Positions 32,955 to 44,306 are shown, counted from the first letter of the stretch. The stretch: 64,000 bases of DNA from Simmondsia chinensis (GCA_018398585.1 JAGTTD010000007.1:9451320-9515319), one strand, 5' to 3'. The notes: generated from the sequence alone by a model not told the origin. Numbers and translations: made by a program.

Positions 32955-34264
32955 ATGGCTAGCTATGCTCGTGTATGTGTACAACTTGACGCTTGGACCG
33001 ACCCCCCGAAGCGGCTCTCGGTTGATTATAATGACCGAATCATACCGGTAACCGTTATATTGGAGGGTATGCCGAAAGTTTGTCGCAAATGCAGGGTCTT
33101 TGGTCATTCTTGTCCCAACCCGAACACTGTTACTATCCTCCCGAAGCAACCGGAGGTGGTGGCCGGGAAAAAAGCCCAGCGGCGGCGGAGGCGGCGTAAG
33201 GGCGGTGGGAGGATTGGTGATGAGATGACCACCTCTAACTCCTTTGCGCTTGAGGATAAGCCCACTAATGTTGGGCTTAAGGGGGCAAGGGTTAGTGGGC
33301 CTTGTGATGTTGGGCTTCTGGTGAATAGGACACGGGAGGGGGCTGATGCGGATGGGCCCACGGCTGGGCTTGGGGTGGGGGCTGTTGATGATAGGGACGG
33401 GGGAGTGCGGTTGGGGCCGGTGGTGCATGGGCCGTGCCTCTCTCTTCCTGGGCTCACGGTCGGGCAGGCCCTACCGAGCCGGGTGGGTCTTGCCCTTCGA
33501 GATTTTTCCTTGCTAGAGGAAATGAGCCCGTTTTGGAGGGGCTTTCCTCTCGCGATTCACCTACTACTAGCATTAGAGGGCATGGGCCCGATTTGGTGGG
33601 GCTCTCCTCTGGTGGCCGACCCGCTGTCTCTCCTAGGGGGAATGGGCCCACTTTGGAGGGGCTTTCTCCTAGGGTCATGCCCGTTCTTCACACTAGTCGG
33701 AATGGGCCCGTTTTGGAGGGGCTTCCTTTTAGTGCATCCACTTCCGCTACTTCTAGAGGAAATGGGCCCGTTTCGGAGGGGCTTTCTTCTAGGGGTGTTA
33801 GTCGTGGACTGGCTGTTGGATCTTTCAGGCTTGGTGCCGATCGATGTGTGGACCATTTGGTGACTCCTAGCCCACGCATGGTTGGTACCGTTGAGTTGAG
33901 GGGGGCGGTTGGCTAGGACGATAGGGAGGCGAGTGCTAGCACTAGTACAGTTCTTTCGGATTCTGGGTCAGTTTCTCTTTCGCCTCGGACTTTCGCTGAT
34001 TTTGTTCCCACCCCTCTTCGGGAGGACTCCGAGATCGTTGATGTTCCTATTGAGGTGGAGATGGCTCAGGATGGCATTCTTGGAGTCACTACCCCTCTGT
34101 TACATTCCTTGAATCGGTCGGCAAGTGTGCCAAGCCTAGACACGTCTTATCGATCTAAGAGTATGTCGGACACTTCCACTTCCCCATGTGTTGAGGTTGT
34201 CGTTGAGGGCCCGAGGAGGCTAATTACTCGTGCGGCCACGCGTGCGGGTCGCGCCCCCACTTGA
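32955..34264 (+). pseudogene. LINE ORF1 (gag-like), with 20-residue repeats
   Basis: The RNA-binding ORF1 protein is in two frames. 32955 to about 33300 carries a CCHC-type finger remnant (VCRKCRVFGHSCP; the usual Cys spacing after His is shortened) and a basic RRRRRRKGGG stretch. The second half uses the frame of 33434-34264 and includes the hydrophilic repeat R-G-N-G-P-x-L/S-E-G-L-S-S-R, ending ITRAATRAGRAPT and a stop. A frameshift between about 33250 and 33434 and a TAG at 33914-33916 break it. The alternative frame (LEEMSPFWRGF..) stays open through the repeats only because the repeat length is a multiple of three. ORF2 starts 10 bases after the ORF1 stop. Confidence 0.75.
33485..33790. 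repeat. 60 bp tandem repeat in LINE ORF1, five copies
   Basis: The landmark G(A/G)GCCC falls at 33534, 33594, 33654, 33714 and 33774, an exact 60 base spacing. Each unit has AATGGGCCCGTTTTGGAGGG and GCTTTCCTCT-like words and encodes 20 residues. Confidence 0.95.
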
Positions 34265-34274
34265 TTATTTCATC

Positions 34275-37200
34275 ATGGTGGTTGGTTGTTGGAATATTAG
34301 GGGGTTTAACAGTCCCCAATCTTCTCGAGCTGTCCGTGATTGGATTTCTTCCAATGGCTTGTCTGTCATTGAATTGGTCGAGACCAAAACCAAACCTTCT
34401 GATGTTGAGGTGGTGATTGCTCGTTGTGCCGATGGGTGGAGTCATCTCTTCAGTGGCGTCTGCCCTACGCGGTGTCGCATTATCGTTGCTTGGGATCCGG
34501 GCATTCATAGAGTCGAGCTCATTCGAGGAGGGGACAAGTTCCTTACTGGTCGTATCTCCGATCTCTCTAGGGCTGTGACTTTTCTCGCTACTTTTGTTTA
34601 CGGCTTTAATGAGCCAGGTCCTCACCAAGCTTTATGGGACTATATTCGGAGCACTAGCTTGAGTCTCTTGGGTGAGCCTTGGATCCTTCTTGGGGATTTC
34701 AACACCATCCTTTGTCTTTCTGATCGATGCGGCGGCCAGGAGGGTTGGCCAGGTCACATGGACGACTTCCAGGAGTGTCTTACTAAGGCTGAGCTTACAC
34801 CTATATCCTCTTCGGGTCTTCACTTTACATGGTCCAATGGGGCCGAGGGTGACCGCTTGATTCTTAAGCGGCTTGACTGGTGTCTAGTCAGTGAGGGTTA
34901 GCTTCGGGGCTTCCTTATCGCATCCGCGGAGTTCCTTGCCCGTCATGTTGCCTCAGACCACAGCGCCATTATTGTTCGAAGGCTTGGGGAACGTCGTGCC
35001 CTACGACTTCCTTTCAAGTTCTTCAACTTTTGGGCCGATCATGAGGACTTCCTTCCCACGGTCAGACGAGTCTGGGACACCTGTGTTGAGGGTACTCCGA
35101 TGTATCAACTTACTTAGAAGCTGAAGCGGCTGAAGTGTGAGTTGAAGGCCCTCAACGCCCGCCATTATAGTCACATCGCGGCCAGAGTTGAGGTGGCCCG
35201 TGATGCTTGGGCCATGAGCCAGAGGACCTTGGATGAGGACCCTGAGAGTCCTTCTCTGTGTCTTGAGGAGCGCCGTCTTTTTCATGAGTATTCAGCTTTG
35301 TGTCGAGATGAGGAGGCATTCTACCGTCAGAAGTCGCGTATTCAGTGGCTTTCGCTTGGGGATCAGAGCACTCGGTTCTTTCATCGGTCTGTTCTCCATC
35401 GGCAGGCCCGGAACCAGATCTCGTCGATTATTGTTTCTGATGGTGTGAGGACTCACGATTCGCAGTTGATCTCCCATGCCGGGGTTGCCTTCTTCCAAGA
35501 TTTGTTGACTGAGCCAGGTGGTGCATTATCTGAGGTTGTTTCTGACATTTTTGAGGCTCGCATTTCGGAGGATCAGGCTCGCCCACTTATCTCCACAGTC
35601 ACTGCTGTCGAGGTCCGGGATGCTCTTTTTTCCATAGGTGATGACAGGGCCCCGGGGCCTGATGGTTACACCTCCCTCTTTTTTAAGAGGGCCTGGGAGG
35701 TTGTCGGGGGAGCAGTGATTAGGGTCGTGCAGTCTTTCTTCGTCTCAGGGCACATGCTGGGTGCCCTGAACGCCACCAGGATATGTCTCGTGGCTAAAGC
35801 AGAGTCTCCTTCCACCTTTGGCGACTTCCGCCCTATCTCCTGTTGCAATGTGATCTACAAGTGTATCACTAAGATAATTGCAAACAGGTTGAAGGGTGTC
35901 CTTCCCGTGTTGATTGGTGATGCTCAGACAGCGTTTGTTCCTGGTCATCAGATCTTTGATAGCATCCTTTTGACACAGGAGTTGATGCGCGGTTACCACC
36001 TTCAGGTCTCGCCCCGTTGTGCACTGAAGGTCGATATCCGTAAGGCTTTTGATACTTTTCGGTGGGATTTCATTCTAGCTGGGATGAGGAGTATGGGGAT
36101 ACCCGAGGTCATGATTGGTTGGACCCGTGAGTGCCTCTCTACCACCCGCTTTTCTGTCGCCATCAATGGCGAACTTCAGGGGTTCTTTCGCTCCAGTCGA
36201 GGTTTCCGTCAGGGTGACCCTCTCTCTCCTTACCTGTTTGTTATCGCTATGGAGGGTCTTCAAGGGCTGCTCTACCGTGCCATTGATGACTCGTGCTTTC
36301 GTTATCATCCGTGCTGCCGTCGTACTGGGTTGACACACTTGTGTTTTGCTGATGACTTGATGATCTTTTGTCGAGGTGATATGGGTAGTGTCTCTGTTAT
36401 TTGTGAGGTTTTGGACCACTTTGCTGTACTCTCGGGGCTCTCCTCGAATGCAGCAAAGGGCTCAGTTTTTCTCGCAGGGGTGGACTCTGCGACTCAGCGG
36501 GACATTTTGGGTGTTCTAGGTTTCAGCCTTGGGCAGTGCCCAGTTCGCTATCTGGGAGTACCTCTTATCACTTCTCGGCTACGGTACATCGACTGCAAGC
36601 CACTGCTGGATCGCATCCTCTCTCATATATGGCTCTGGACCTCCCGCTCACTTTCATATGCTGGTCGCCTGCAGCTTATTCTGTCTGTTCTTTTTGCCAC
36701 TCAGGTCTACTGGTCGTCGATCTTCAAGCTCCCGAAGATGATGATCAGGAAGATCGAATCGACTCTTGCGGCATTCCTTTGGAGAGGATCTTCGTTGGCC
36801 CCGGGAGGGGCGAAGGTCGCTTGGAGGCATTTGTGCTACCCTGGGCAGGAGGGTGGTCTTGGACTTCGCCATCTTGCTGAGTGGAATCAGGCTTCGATTA
36901 TGAAGCATATCTGGTTCCTTCTATCTGACTCCTCTTCGATTTGGCCACGTTGGGTTCATCTAAACCGACTGCAAGGGAGGAGCTTCGGGACTACCCAGGC
37001 AACAAGCTCTGCTTCTTGGGGCTGGCGTCAGATTCTATCGATTCGTCGCCTTTACTCTGGAGCGATTTATCATGTCATAGGTGACGACCTTGACACTGCT
37101 CTTTGGACAGATTACTGGCTGCCATGTGGTCGTCTTTCGGAGAACTTCCCTGCTCAACTGCTCACCTCTTCTGGACTTCATTGGGATGCTCGAGTCTCAT

Positions 37201-37901
37201 CCATTATTGAGGGTGGTCAGTGGAGATTTCCACGGGGTTGCCTAGAGCTCCGACCCATCTGGGACATGATTGACTTTAGCCCTCGGGTTGGTGTAGCGGA
37301 CTCCATCCGGTGGTTAAGGGACCCCTCGGGGAACTTCACCACCAAGTCCGCTTGGGAGATGCTGCGGAGTAGGAGAACGGAGGACACTGTGCATCACCTT
37401 TTGTGGTTTCAGATGCATGTACCGCGACACTCCTTCATTCTCTGGCTCGCTTCTCAGCAGCGACTTTGAATCCGGGACCGACTTCGGCATTTCGGAGCAC
37501 GAGAGGTTCAGAGTGGTTGTGTTCTCTGTGGTTCTGCTGACGAGACTCATGAGCACCTCTTCTTCGCCTGTTCCTTTTCTGCCTCGGTCTGGAACTCTGT
37601 CAATCCGAGTACATCTATCGCATGGCCTATCCTTCCTTGGGACGCTCTTGTCGCTTAGGTTGCTCAGCATCTTAGGGGGCGAGAGATTGGCAGTATCATA
37701 GCTCGACTCTGCCTCTCTGCGACTGTGTATACTATCTGGTATGAGCGCAACCTTCGGTTTCAGAGTTCTCAGTCCAGATCGGTTGCGGCTGTTCGAGAGG
37801 AGATTACGCGTTTGGTCAGGAGCCGCTTACTTGCTGCTTCTTCGTTCAGAGGAGCTCACCGTCATGCCTCGTTGCTCCGGCACTGGGGTTTTGAGACTTA
37901 G
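34275..37901 (+). pseudogene. LINE ORF2: endonuclease, reverse transcriptase, zinc-binding C-terminus
   Basis: One frame runs from ATG 34275 to TAG 37899-37901, about 1208 codons, interrupted only by four in-frame stops (TAG 34899, TAG 35115, TGA 37467, TAG 37656) with no frameshift seen. The AP-like endonuclease at 34275-34980 has CWNIRGFN, a VETKTK metal-binding Glu, LLGDFNTI and ARHVASDHSAI. The RT has the fingers IRPLIS..EV..ALFSIGDDRAPGPDG (about 35590-35665), LKVDIRKAFDTFRWDFI, GFRQGDPLSPYLF and FADDLMIFC with both Asp (about 36341-36367). The C-terminal zf-RVT region has W-x-x-x-V-P-R-H.FILW and C-V-L-C, then H-E-H-L-F-F-A-C (about 37525-37580). It would nick target DNA and reverse-transcribe the LINE RNA. 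Confidence 0.92.
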
Positions 37902-38068
37902 TTTCTTTTTGTTCCCTTAGTTTGTCTTTTGGTTGTATGTATGGACTCTGTCTGTTTTTTTTACGTTGCCTCATACTTGTAGGCTTCGGCCGTGTCTTGG
38001 GGTATGCCCCTTATAGATTGTTTTCTTTTCTTTCATCTATATATTTCGCTTACTTACCAAAAAAAAAA
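37902..38068 (+). other. LINE 3' UTR and A tail
   Basis: A T-rich UTR with GGGGTATGCCCC and TCGCTTACTTACC, then ten A. The same arrangement ends the truncated LINE at 19972. Confidence 0.8.
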
Positions 38069-38704
38069 TGATACATATATATTTATACATTTAATTATTA
38101 TTATTTTATTATAAATATAAACCTCGCTTCGTTAAATTTGTTAATTGACTAATAGTACATGCCCCCAGTGAACTAAATATCTAGATCCGACAATAAAGGA
38201 GAGGTGAAGTTTTAATACTAACATCTCTTGTGTGCAGGACGATTTAATTGACAATTATACCAGTCATTCCCAACAGGCTGCTCTAAACGCTTACATGGAC
38301 CCAAATGTTCTTAATGGGTTGCCCTTACAATAGTACTCTTCGCTTCTAGTGAGTAGGCTCAATGCACTCAAAGGAGTCTTGCCACTCCATGCAAATAAAA
38401 TAAACATCAACAAGAGACAAGAAATTAGAAGTTCAAATTAGACGAAGGGGACACCAAGACCAAAGCACAGGATGTAATCGAGTCCCAATCTAGGGGCTGC
38501 CCCTGAGTATCAAAAGGTTTAACAATCCCAACTCATTGCAAACGGAGACTCGGATGCTTAATCCAGGTCCACAATTGAAATAAATGAACATGAACTAACC
38601 TGTTAAACCATGATTGTTTGGCTATTAGCGTAATTAGACTCGGTATTATACTCCACTGACCGAACTTGAGTGGATCAAGTTCGCCCATGGAGTTGGGGGC
38701 TAAC
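38069..38704. other. Tat B 3' end with polypurine tract
   Basis: 38069-38160 is AT-rich. After that lies non-coding sequence ending in GAGTTGGGGGCTAAC (38691-38704), the typical polypurine tract and end of Tat-lineage internal regions, immediately before an LTR start. I infer it continues the Tat B 3' region left of the LINE. Confidence 0.6.
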
Positions 38705-39097
38705 TATTGGGGATAAAAATGGTTAGACTACTATCATATAAAATCAGGTTCTAACAATATAAAATTGGATACTAACTATATAAAATCGTAAACTAAAGTA
38801 TCATGCCTAATTTAAAAATATAATATTTTAATTAATTAAATAATTAATAAAGCCCCCCTCCCTCCTCAAGAATACTTAAGGTGGGGGGCAACCCTATACT
38901 TATAGAATATAAAAAGAAAGAGAAAGCGGGGAAAAACACACTTTCTCTCTCCTATTACCTCTCTTATGCTCTCTACCCCATGGGGCTCTCTGGCTTCGCT
39001 CATTACATTAAGCTTGGTCTTGTCTTGTTTTTCATTCTAATCAAGAGCATGAGCTCTGTTCTCCTTAAAAGAACATGCTAAAAAACAACGAAAGCAA
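38705..39097 (+). repeat. Tat B LTR (393 bp) flanked by PPT on the left and PBS on the right
   Basis: The LTR starts TATTGGGGATAAAAATGG (TG mutated to TA) after the polypurine tract and ends before TGGCGCTGTCTGTTGG. It contains a TATA-like stretch (CTTATAGAATATAAAAAG, about 38898). Having a 3' end on its left and a primer site on its right is not the order of a simple single element. Confidence 0.7.
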
Positions 39098-39098
39098 A

Positions 39099-39123
39099 TG
39101 GCGCTGTCTGTTGGAAAGGAAAA
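39099..39123 (+). promoter_or_regulatory. Tat-type primer-binding site and leader
   Basis: TGGCGCTGTCTGTTGG follows the LTR. Tat-lineage elements normally carry a TGGCGCCGT.TGTGGG-like sequence here. The leader is cut after 25 bases by the element at 39124 and resumes at 44307. Confidence 0.75.
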
Positions 39124-39679
39124 TGTTAAGGTTTCAAAGATTTCTCTTGAGCCTTAACCTTGGTTGGGATAGAGAGAGTATGAGATGAGAAAAGAATATA
39201 GAGTTTAGATAAGAAAGAAGGGAAAGGAGATGAGAGTGGAGAGAAATATCAAAAGATATCAATTCATTCATCAAAGTTGTGGATTACAAACTAGAGCCTC
39301 CTATTTATACTACTTACAAGATAGGATCTTCAGCAATGAAAATATCTAAATCAACTAAGAATATCTAACATAACACTAACTAACTCTAAGATATTTTGGC
39401 GCCAAGGCCAACTTAAACTCACTTATTACATGACTCAACCAAGCTTAGCTACCAATTACAATATCAACTAACCAATACCACTAAACACATCCGCAGCCCA
39501 TAAAACAGCAGCATAACACGTCAATGCAGCAGTAGCAGATCTTATTCAACCCCTTAACAACCTTAACACATCAATGTGCAGCAACATATCAACCAGCAGC
39601 AGCGATTTAGTAGCAACATAACAGCAGGACAGCATCACCGCCACCACAGGTTCATGCCTCGGATTCTCGGTTCATAACA
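39124..39679 (-). repeat. LTR (3' in element sense)
   Basis: This LTR pairs with 43747-44306. TATA-like words (CTATTTATACTACTTACAAG on the plus strand, about 39300) and a CT-rich U5 (minus strand) are visible. Confidence 0.92.
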
Positions 39680-39783
39680 TTCCCTTCCCCTTAAAAACAT
39701 TCTTGTCCTCAAGAATATAAGAGAGTTGTAATAATGAAGAACCCAATTACATATGAAAAGAAAGCTGAAGTGATGATGTTTTG

Positions 39784-41610
39784 CTAAAATTTGTAGCTGG
39801 GACGACACCTTGAAGCAACCCATCTGATTGTTGCAGATTCAGGGGATTGGCATCCTGTTTCGACATAAAGCTTGCATTTGAATGCATAATACCCCTCAGG
39901 AGGTCTGCACTGATCAAACCAAACATCAACAACCCATCCACAACACCTCGTGATGCAGTTAACACAGCTCAAACTTCCAACTTGCTGCTGAGAATCACAA
40001 AACACATTTGCAATTTCTGAAATTTTGTTTGTAGAAGGCTGCACAACAGATTGGTATGTTATTAACCACACAAAAATGCATATGAAAGCCTTTAACATCT
40101 CGAGAGGCCTTCCACACTCAAACTAAGAGAACCAAATATCGAATTCAGCTTGAAGACATTCCCAAACGCAGCTCCAACAACCACTTATCTTGATCATGGA
40201 AGCAACACACATACTAAACTCTTTCATCTTGCATCTTATCCAAAATTTGTATTGCTCACACAACCACATACTAAACCAACTCATGACATGCTTAAAAAAT
40301 TCTTTATTACTTTCCAATTGCACCAAAGTTGCTGCAAAACTCAGAAATTCAGCAATGCAATCCCGATGCAAAGCACATTGGCAGATTTCAGCTTGTTTCT
40401 TGTTTAAATGGAGGCTCATTGATGTAAAAAAGTGATTACACCTTCGAAAGGACATAATAGCACCAACCAATCCCAATCTGAACAGCTCATCTAATGCTGA
40501 CAGTGAGAGGATTGTAGTTTTCCGGGATTGTTCAACAGCCTCAGCTTTTATGGCTTGAATCTCGATTCTGAACTTGCAAGATCTAAAATTTTTAGCCACT
40601 TCTTCCCAAACTCTTGCATAGAACACACAAATTAGGAGTTCATAAACCATTCTTGAATACCAAGTGCACACTGACATAACTTGAACACCCAAAACATGCC
40701 AATCGATACTGTCCTTGCTGCAACTCACACATTCCAGCCTGTTCTCGGATATTTCCTGGTTCCAAAGCTCATTCAACCACCAAATCTACCTCAAATGATC
40801 AACCTTTGCTTCCTTTTCAACCTTCTCAAGCATGAGTAACAAATATAGGAAGTGAAGACAACAAAGGGACTCAAGAATAGCTGTAAATTTCTTTAACATC
40901 TGAAATGTTCTGCTCCCAACTTTGCTGTTGATATGCCCTACAATTTCAGGTAAGATTATTCTTGGTGTTGCATTGATCTTTTCCATCCACACGTTTTGAA
41001 GATATTGAAGCTTATGCATATGATTTTTCCACTCCGAAACACCCCTGCAGATCACCCAAAACGCACCCAGATTCTACACCAGAACAGCTCCTTCCAGTTT
41101 CAGCTTGTCCCGATTTTCAAATGCTATCACCGTTGGCTTTACTTGGCCTTGAGCATCATTTGTGAGGTCATACCAGAGGCCCAACACCTCGTCAAACCAT
41201 CCACGGCTCTTCAAACCATTCGCAACAACTACCAACCTTCCAAATAAGTGCTTTTGTATGAACCGAAACCACACCAATTCCGGGACAATGGAAACTTCAT
41301 TGTCACATGCATTATGTGGCTTGCAACATGTATACTTCCTGTCTTCAGAACTTACTTTGAATTTATATTCGCAATGACCCATAGCCTCAGCCAATTTTAC
41401 ACCAATGCTTACACTGACATCGCATTCTTCAACATCAAACAGAAGCACCGGATGTGTAGCTCCTCCAAATACTTGTAATTCATTCTTTCCCGGATCAAAG
41501 GGACTTTCAACATCAATTTCATCAACTAAAGCATCTGTTGTACTGCTACTGGTCTGATCAGAATTAGGCTTCAGCATATTATTGCATTTATACACATCCA
41601 ACAACTTCAA
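39784..41610 (-). pseudogene. Long unknown reading frame in non-autonomous LTR element
   Basis: From 41610 down to 39784 the minus strand keeps one frame for 609 codons with only three internal stops (at about 41074, 40786 and 40123). The coding pieces 41610-41074, 41055-40786, 40776-40123 and 40098-39784 therefore belong to one former protein. I do not recognise any domain. The N-terminal piece is acidic and contains ELQVFGGATHPVLLFDVEEC and GLWYDLTNDAQGQVKPTV. The central piece is rich in Cys, Trp and hydrophobic residues (ECVSCSKDSIDW..; FKHVMSWFSMWLCEQYKFW). The last piece begins with a hydrophobic MLKAFICIFVWLITY, perhaps a membrane segment. No retroviral enzyme motif appears. It may be captured host sequence or a fast-evolving element protein. 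It lies between the gag-like ORF and the polypurine tract, where pol would be. Confidence 0.6.
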
Positions 41611-41892
41611 CGCTTGTGTAGATACAAGGCTTCTCCTTTCGTTGGACCTTGAAACGCACCCTCGTAACTTGATTACTTCTCTTCAACAAAAAATTGACTC
41701 TTTTCGGCTTCGTATAAACTTAGAAAGCTTCTCCCGGATCAGGAGGCAACTCGTCATACGAGTGTACACTTGAATACGACTTTTCTTTACTCAAAAGCAC
41801 TCCTTGTTCAGCTTGCCATGGGGTATCTCTTAACCGATTTGATAATGTATTACTTGCTATCACAGCAGTAGCATCAACCTCTTCAGTTGGAA

Positions 41893-42654
41893 TCACAAAT
41901 CCGCAATCACCACTCCTTGTATACCATCTGAATCTTGTATACCGGCATATACATCGGTAAGAACAGCATCTTGAGATCGTTCTTGTTGATCATCAAGCAT
42001 CATAGGCTGAAACACATCCTCTTGCTTCAATTTCTGCTTTTTCATCTTCTTTGTTTCCCAAAAGTCTTTCAATGCGTCGTTAAGATGATTCATCTTCACT
42101 TTACTCCTTGCACTCTTTAACATTCCAATGACATAAAAATCATATTCCCATTCCGGAGGCATGTCATATTGTACCTCAACGTCATCAAGATACTCCAACT
42201 CTAGCAAAGAGTCTTCATAAGAATCATCATGTTCAGACTCAGGTTCTTCACGCCTGTGTTCATCAATTTCAGCATTGTCGTGGTCGAGTTCATCTTCAAC
42301 AACAACAGATTGCACCTTCTCTTTTTGCTTAACAAAGAACTCTTGCGGTAGAACCACTTCAGTAGCTGGAATAATCTCAGTTTGTTGCAATCATTCCTCC
42401 TTATTCGCATCTTTATCCAACATCAACTTCAACATTTGCTGAATGCTGTCATTCTGTTGTTTAATCTCGGAGCTATGCGGATCAAACTTTGCATCCTGCT
42501 GAACAAACCTTGCATTTTGCTGATCAAGCTTAGCATTCAGCTGTTCGAACTTGTCATTCAACTCTCGGTGGCAATCAATGGATGCATCAGCACCAGAACC
42601 TGTCACTGCAGTTGATACATTTGCTCCTGATCTGGTTCTTACTCCATCAGCCAT
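41893..42654 (-). pseudogene. Gag-like N-terminal protein of the non-autonomous element
   Basis: The start at 42654 (MADGVRTRSGANVS) is chosen by match to the chromovirus gag start (MIEGVGTR..SSGANVS). The following coiled coil LNDKFEQLNAKLDQQNARF, the segment QQNDSIQQMLKLMLD and, after a TGA at 42393-42391, LQQ correspond residue by residue to the chromovirus, which reads DSIQQMLKLILD and EERLQQ. Beyond this the sequence departs: a glutamine/acid-rich region (HRREEPESEHDDSYEDSLLE) and MPPEWEYDFYVIGMLK, without the capsid core or zinc knuckle. It runs to the stop at 41893. The stretch 41890-41790 contains several stops. The coiled coil could mediate co-assembly with gag of an autonomous relative (inference). 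Confidence 0.75.
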
Positions 42655-43731
42655 GTTTGTAATGAACAACAAAACTTCATTCGAAACTCGCAGAAGTGTG
42701 AAACTTGTTCGCACTCCTTAACAATCGATTGCTTTATGAAGTTGTACTCCTTTGTCCACACAACCAATCAACTGCTATCGGTTCGACAATCGTCAATGAT
42801 TATAAACCCTAACTGATAAACTTCGAACAGAACTTCGAACAAACCCTAACCTCGAACGATTTCTGACAGCAACGTTTAGTTGAGTAATTCGACTTACACT
42901 TCTGAATTAAGCTCGAATCCAACTCAAAATCAAGTCCTCAACACAATACTCAAGCGATCTTAACGAACGAAATCGGATTTCAACACTTTCGCTTCTCCTT
43001 CCACTGTCAGATTTTCGCCTTCGCTGTCAGATTTTCGCCTAAGTAAATCTCGACTCAATAACATACGATTCTTAAGAATTCCACGCAGATTCTGATGAAT
43101 TCACAATACTCCTATGCTTATCAACACAATTTCATCACAATTCATCAACAACCACAATTTCTCAACGAATTGCAACTTGAAGTTCAGAAAACCAATACCT
43201 CAACCTCAGCTACTGAATTGTAAAATCTGTAATCACCTCAATTCCGATGATTTCTACTCTTTTGATGATGATCAAGTATAATGTGGATCAAATAGCTTAA
43301 CTTAAACTTCTTCTTCAACCGATCAGATGAGTGATCGATCAAGAACAGCTAGCTTAGCACAAAGCTTCAGCAACTACTACTTGCTTCATCACTCAACTTC
43401 TGCAGCAAATGCTTGCTCGATCCTTTGAATTCAACCTCAATCAGCTTTAATGTTGATTATACTCAGCCAATACTGATCAATTGAACTTCCTTCAATGTAA
43501 TTCGATCACTTTAATCCCAACCGAAAGCAACTACCCAGGCTTTGCAGTAACTGATGCAGTAACTGCCCAAACACACTTTTCAAATTTCAGAATTGACTTT
43601 TAATCACAAAATCTGAATTAAATCAGTATCAACCTTTTTTTTGTTGATTAATTGTAACACAATTAACTAAATTTTGTATTTTTTTTTTTTTTTTTTTGGT
43701 GGATATGAGCTTGATTCGGAAGCCAAATCAA
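42655..43731 (-). other. Untranslated leader of the non-autonomous element
   Basis: About 1.1 kb between primer site and first ORF. It has no coding frame and is rich in CAACTTC/GATTTTCGCC-like words, including a near-duplicate TGTCAGATTTTCGCCT at about 43005 and 43026. A run of 23 T ends at 43697. Confidence 0.7.
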
Positions 43732-43744
43732 GGCTCTGATACCA
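43732..43744 (-). promoter_or_regulatory. Primer-binding site (initiator Met tRNA type), minus strand
   Basis: The plus strand reads GGCTCTGATACCA, whose complement is TGGTATCAGAGCC, two bases inside the LTR. It fixes the orientation of the element. Confidence 0.95.
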
Positions 43745-43746
43745 AT

Positions 43747-44306
43747 TGTTAAGGTTTCAAAGATTTCTCTTGAGCCTTAACCTTGGTTGGGATAGAGAGA
43801 GTATGAGATGAGAAAAAAATATAGAGTTTAGATGAGAAAGAAGGGAAAGGACATGAGAAGTGGAGAGAAATATCAAAAGATATCAATTCATTCATCAAAG
43901 TTGTGGATTACAAACTAGAGCCTCCTATTTATACTACTTACAAGATAGGATCTTAAGCAATGAAAATATCTAAATCAACTAAGAATATCTAACTAACATA
44001 ACACTAACTAACCCTAAGATATTTGGCGCCAAGGCCAACTTAAACTCACTTATTGCCTGACTCAACCAAGCTTAGCTACCAATTACAATATCAACTAACC
44101 AATACCACTAAACACATCCGCAGCCCATAAAACAGCAGCATAACACGTCAATGCAGCAGTAGCAGATCTTATTCAACCCCTTAACAGCCTTAACACATCA
44201 ATGTGCAGCAACATATCTACCAGCAGTAGCGATTCAGTAGCAACATAACAGCAGGACAGCATCACAGCCACCACGGGTTCATGCCTCGGATTCTCGGTTC
44301 ATAACA
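43747..44306 (-). repeat. LTR (5' in element sense)
   Basis: A 560 bp partner of 39124-39679. It has a 4 base insertion (CTAA duplicated) relative to the other copy and loses one T in the GGCGCC region. Confidence 0.92.

Larger units (their letters stand above)
32950..38068 (+). mobile_element. L1-type LINE, 5'-truncated, with A tail
   Basis: A non-LTR retrotransposon with the C-terminal two thirds of ORF1 (32955-34264), ORF2 (34275-37901), a 3' UTR and a short tail of about ten A (38059-38068). ORF1 begins abruptly with MASYARVCVQLD, which in related elements is internal and lies just before the zinc finger, so the 5' end is truncated at about 32950. I could not resolve a target duplication. 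GC content is clearly higher than in the AT-rich DNA on both sides. Confidence 0.9.

Noticed and set aside
33104..33879. Several overlapping minus-strand ORFs in LINE ORF1
   Set aside because: They are shadows of the GC-rich 60 bp repeat; the plus strand carries the zinc finger, basic stretch and ORF2 linkage.
40150..41478. Plus-strand ORFs over the non-autonomous element
   Set aside because: They are short and overlap; the element orientation (PBS, PPT) and the long same-frame series are on the minus strand.
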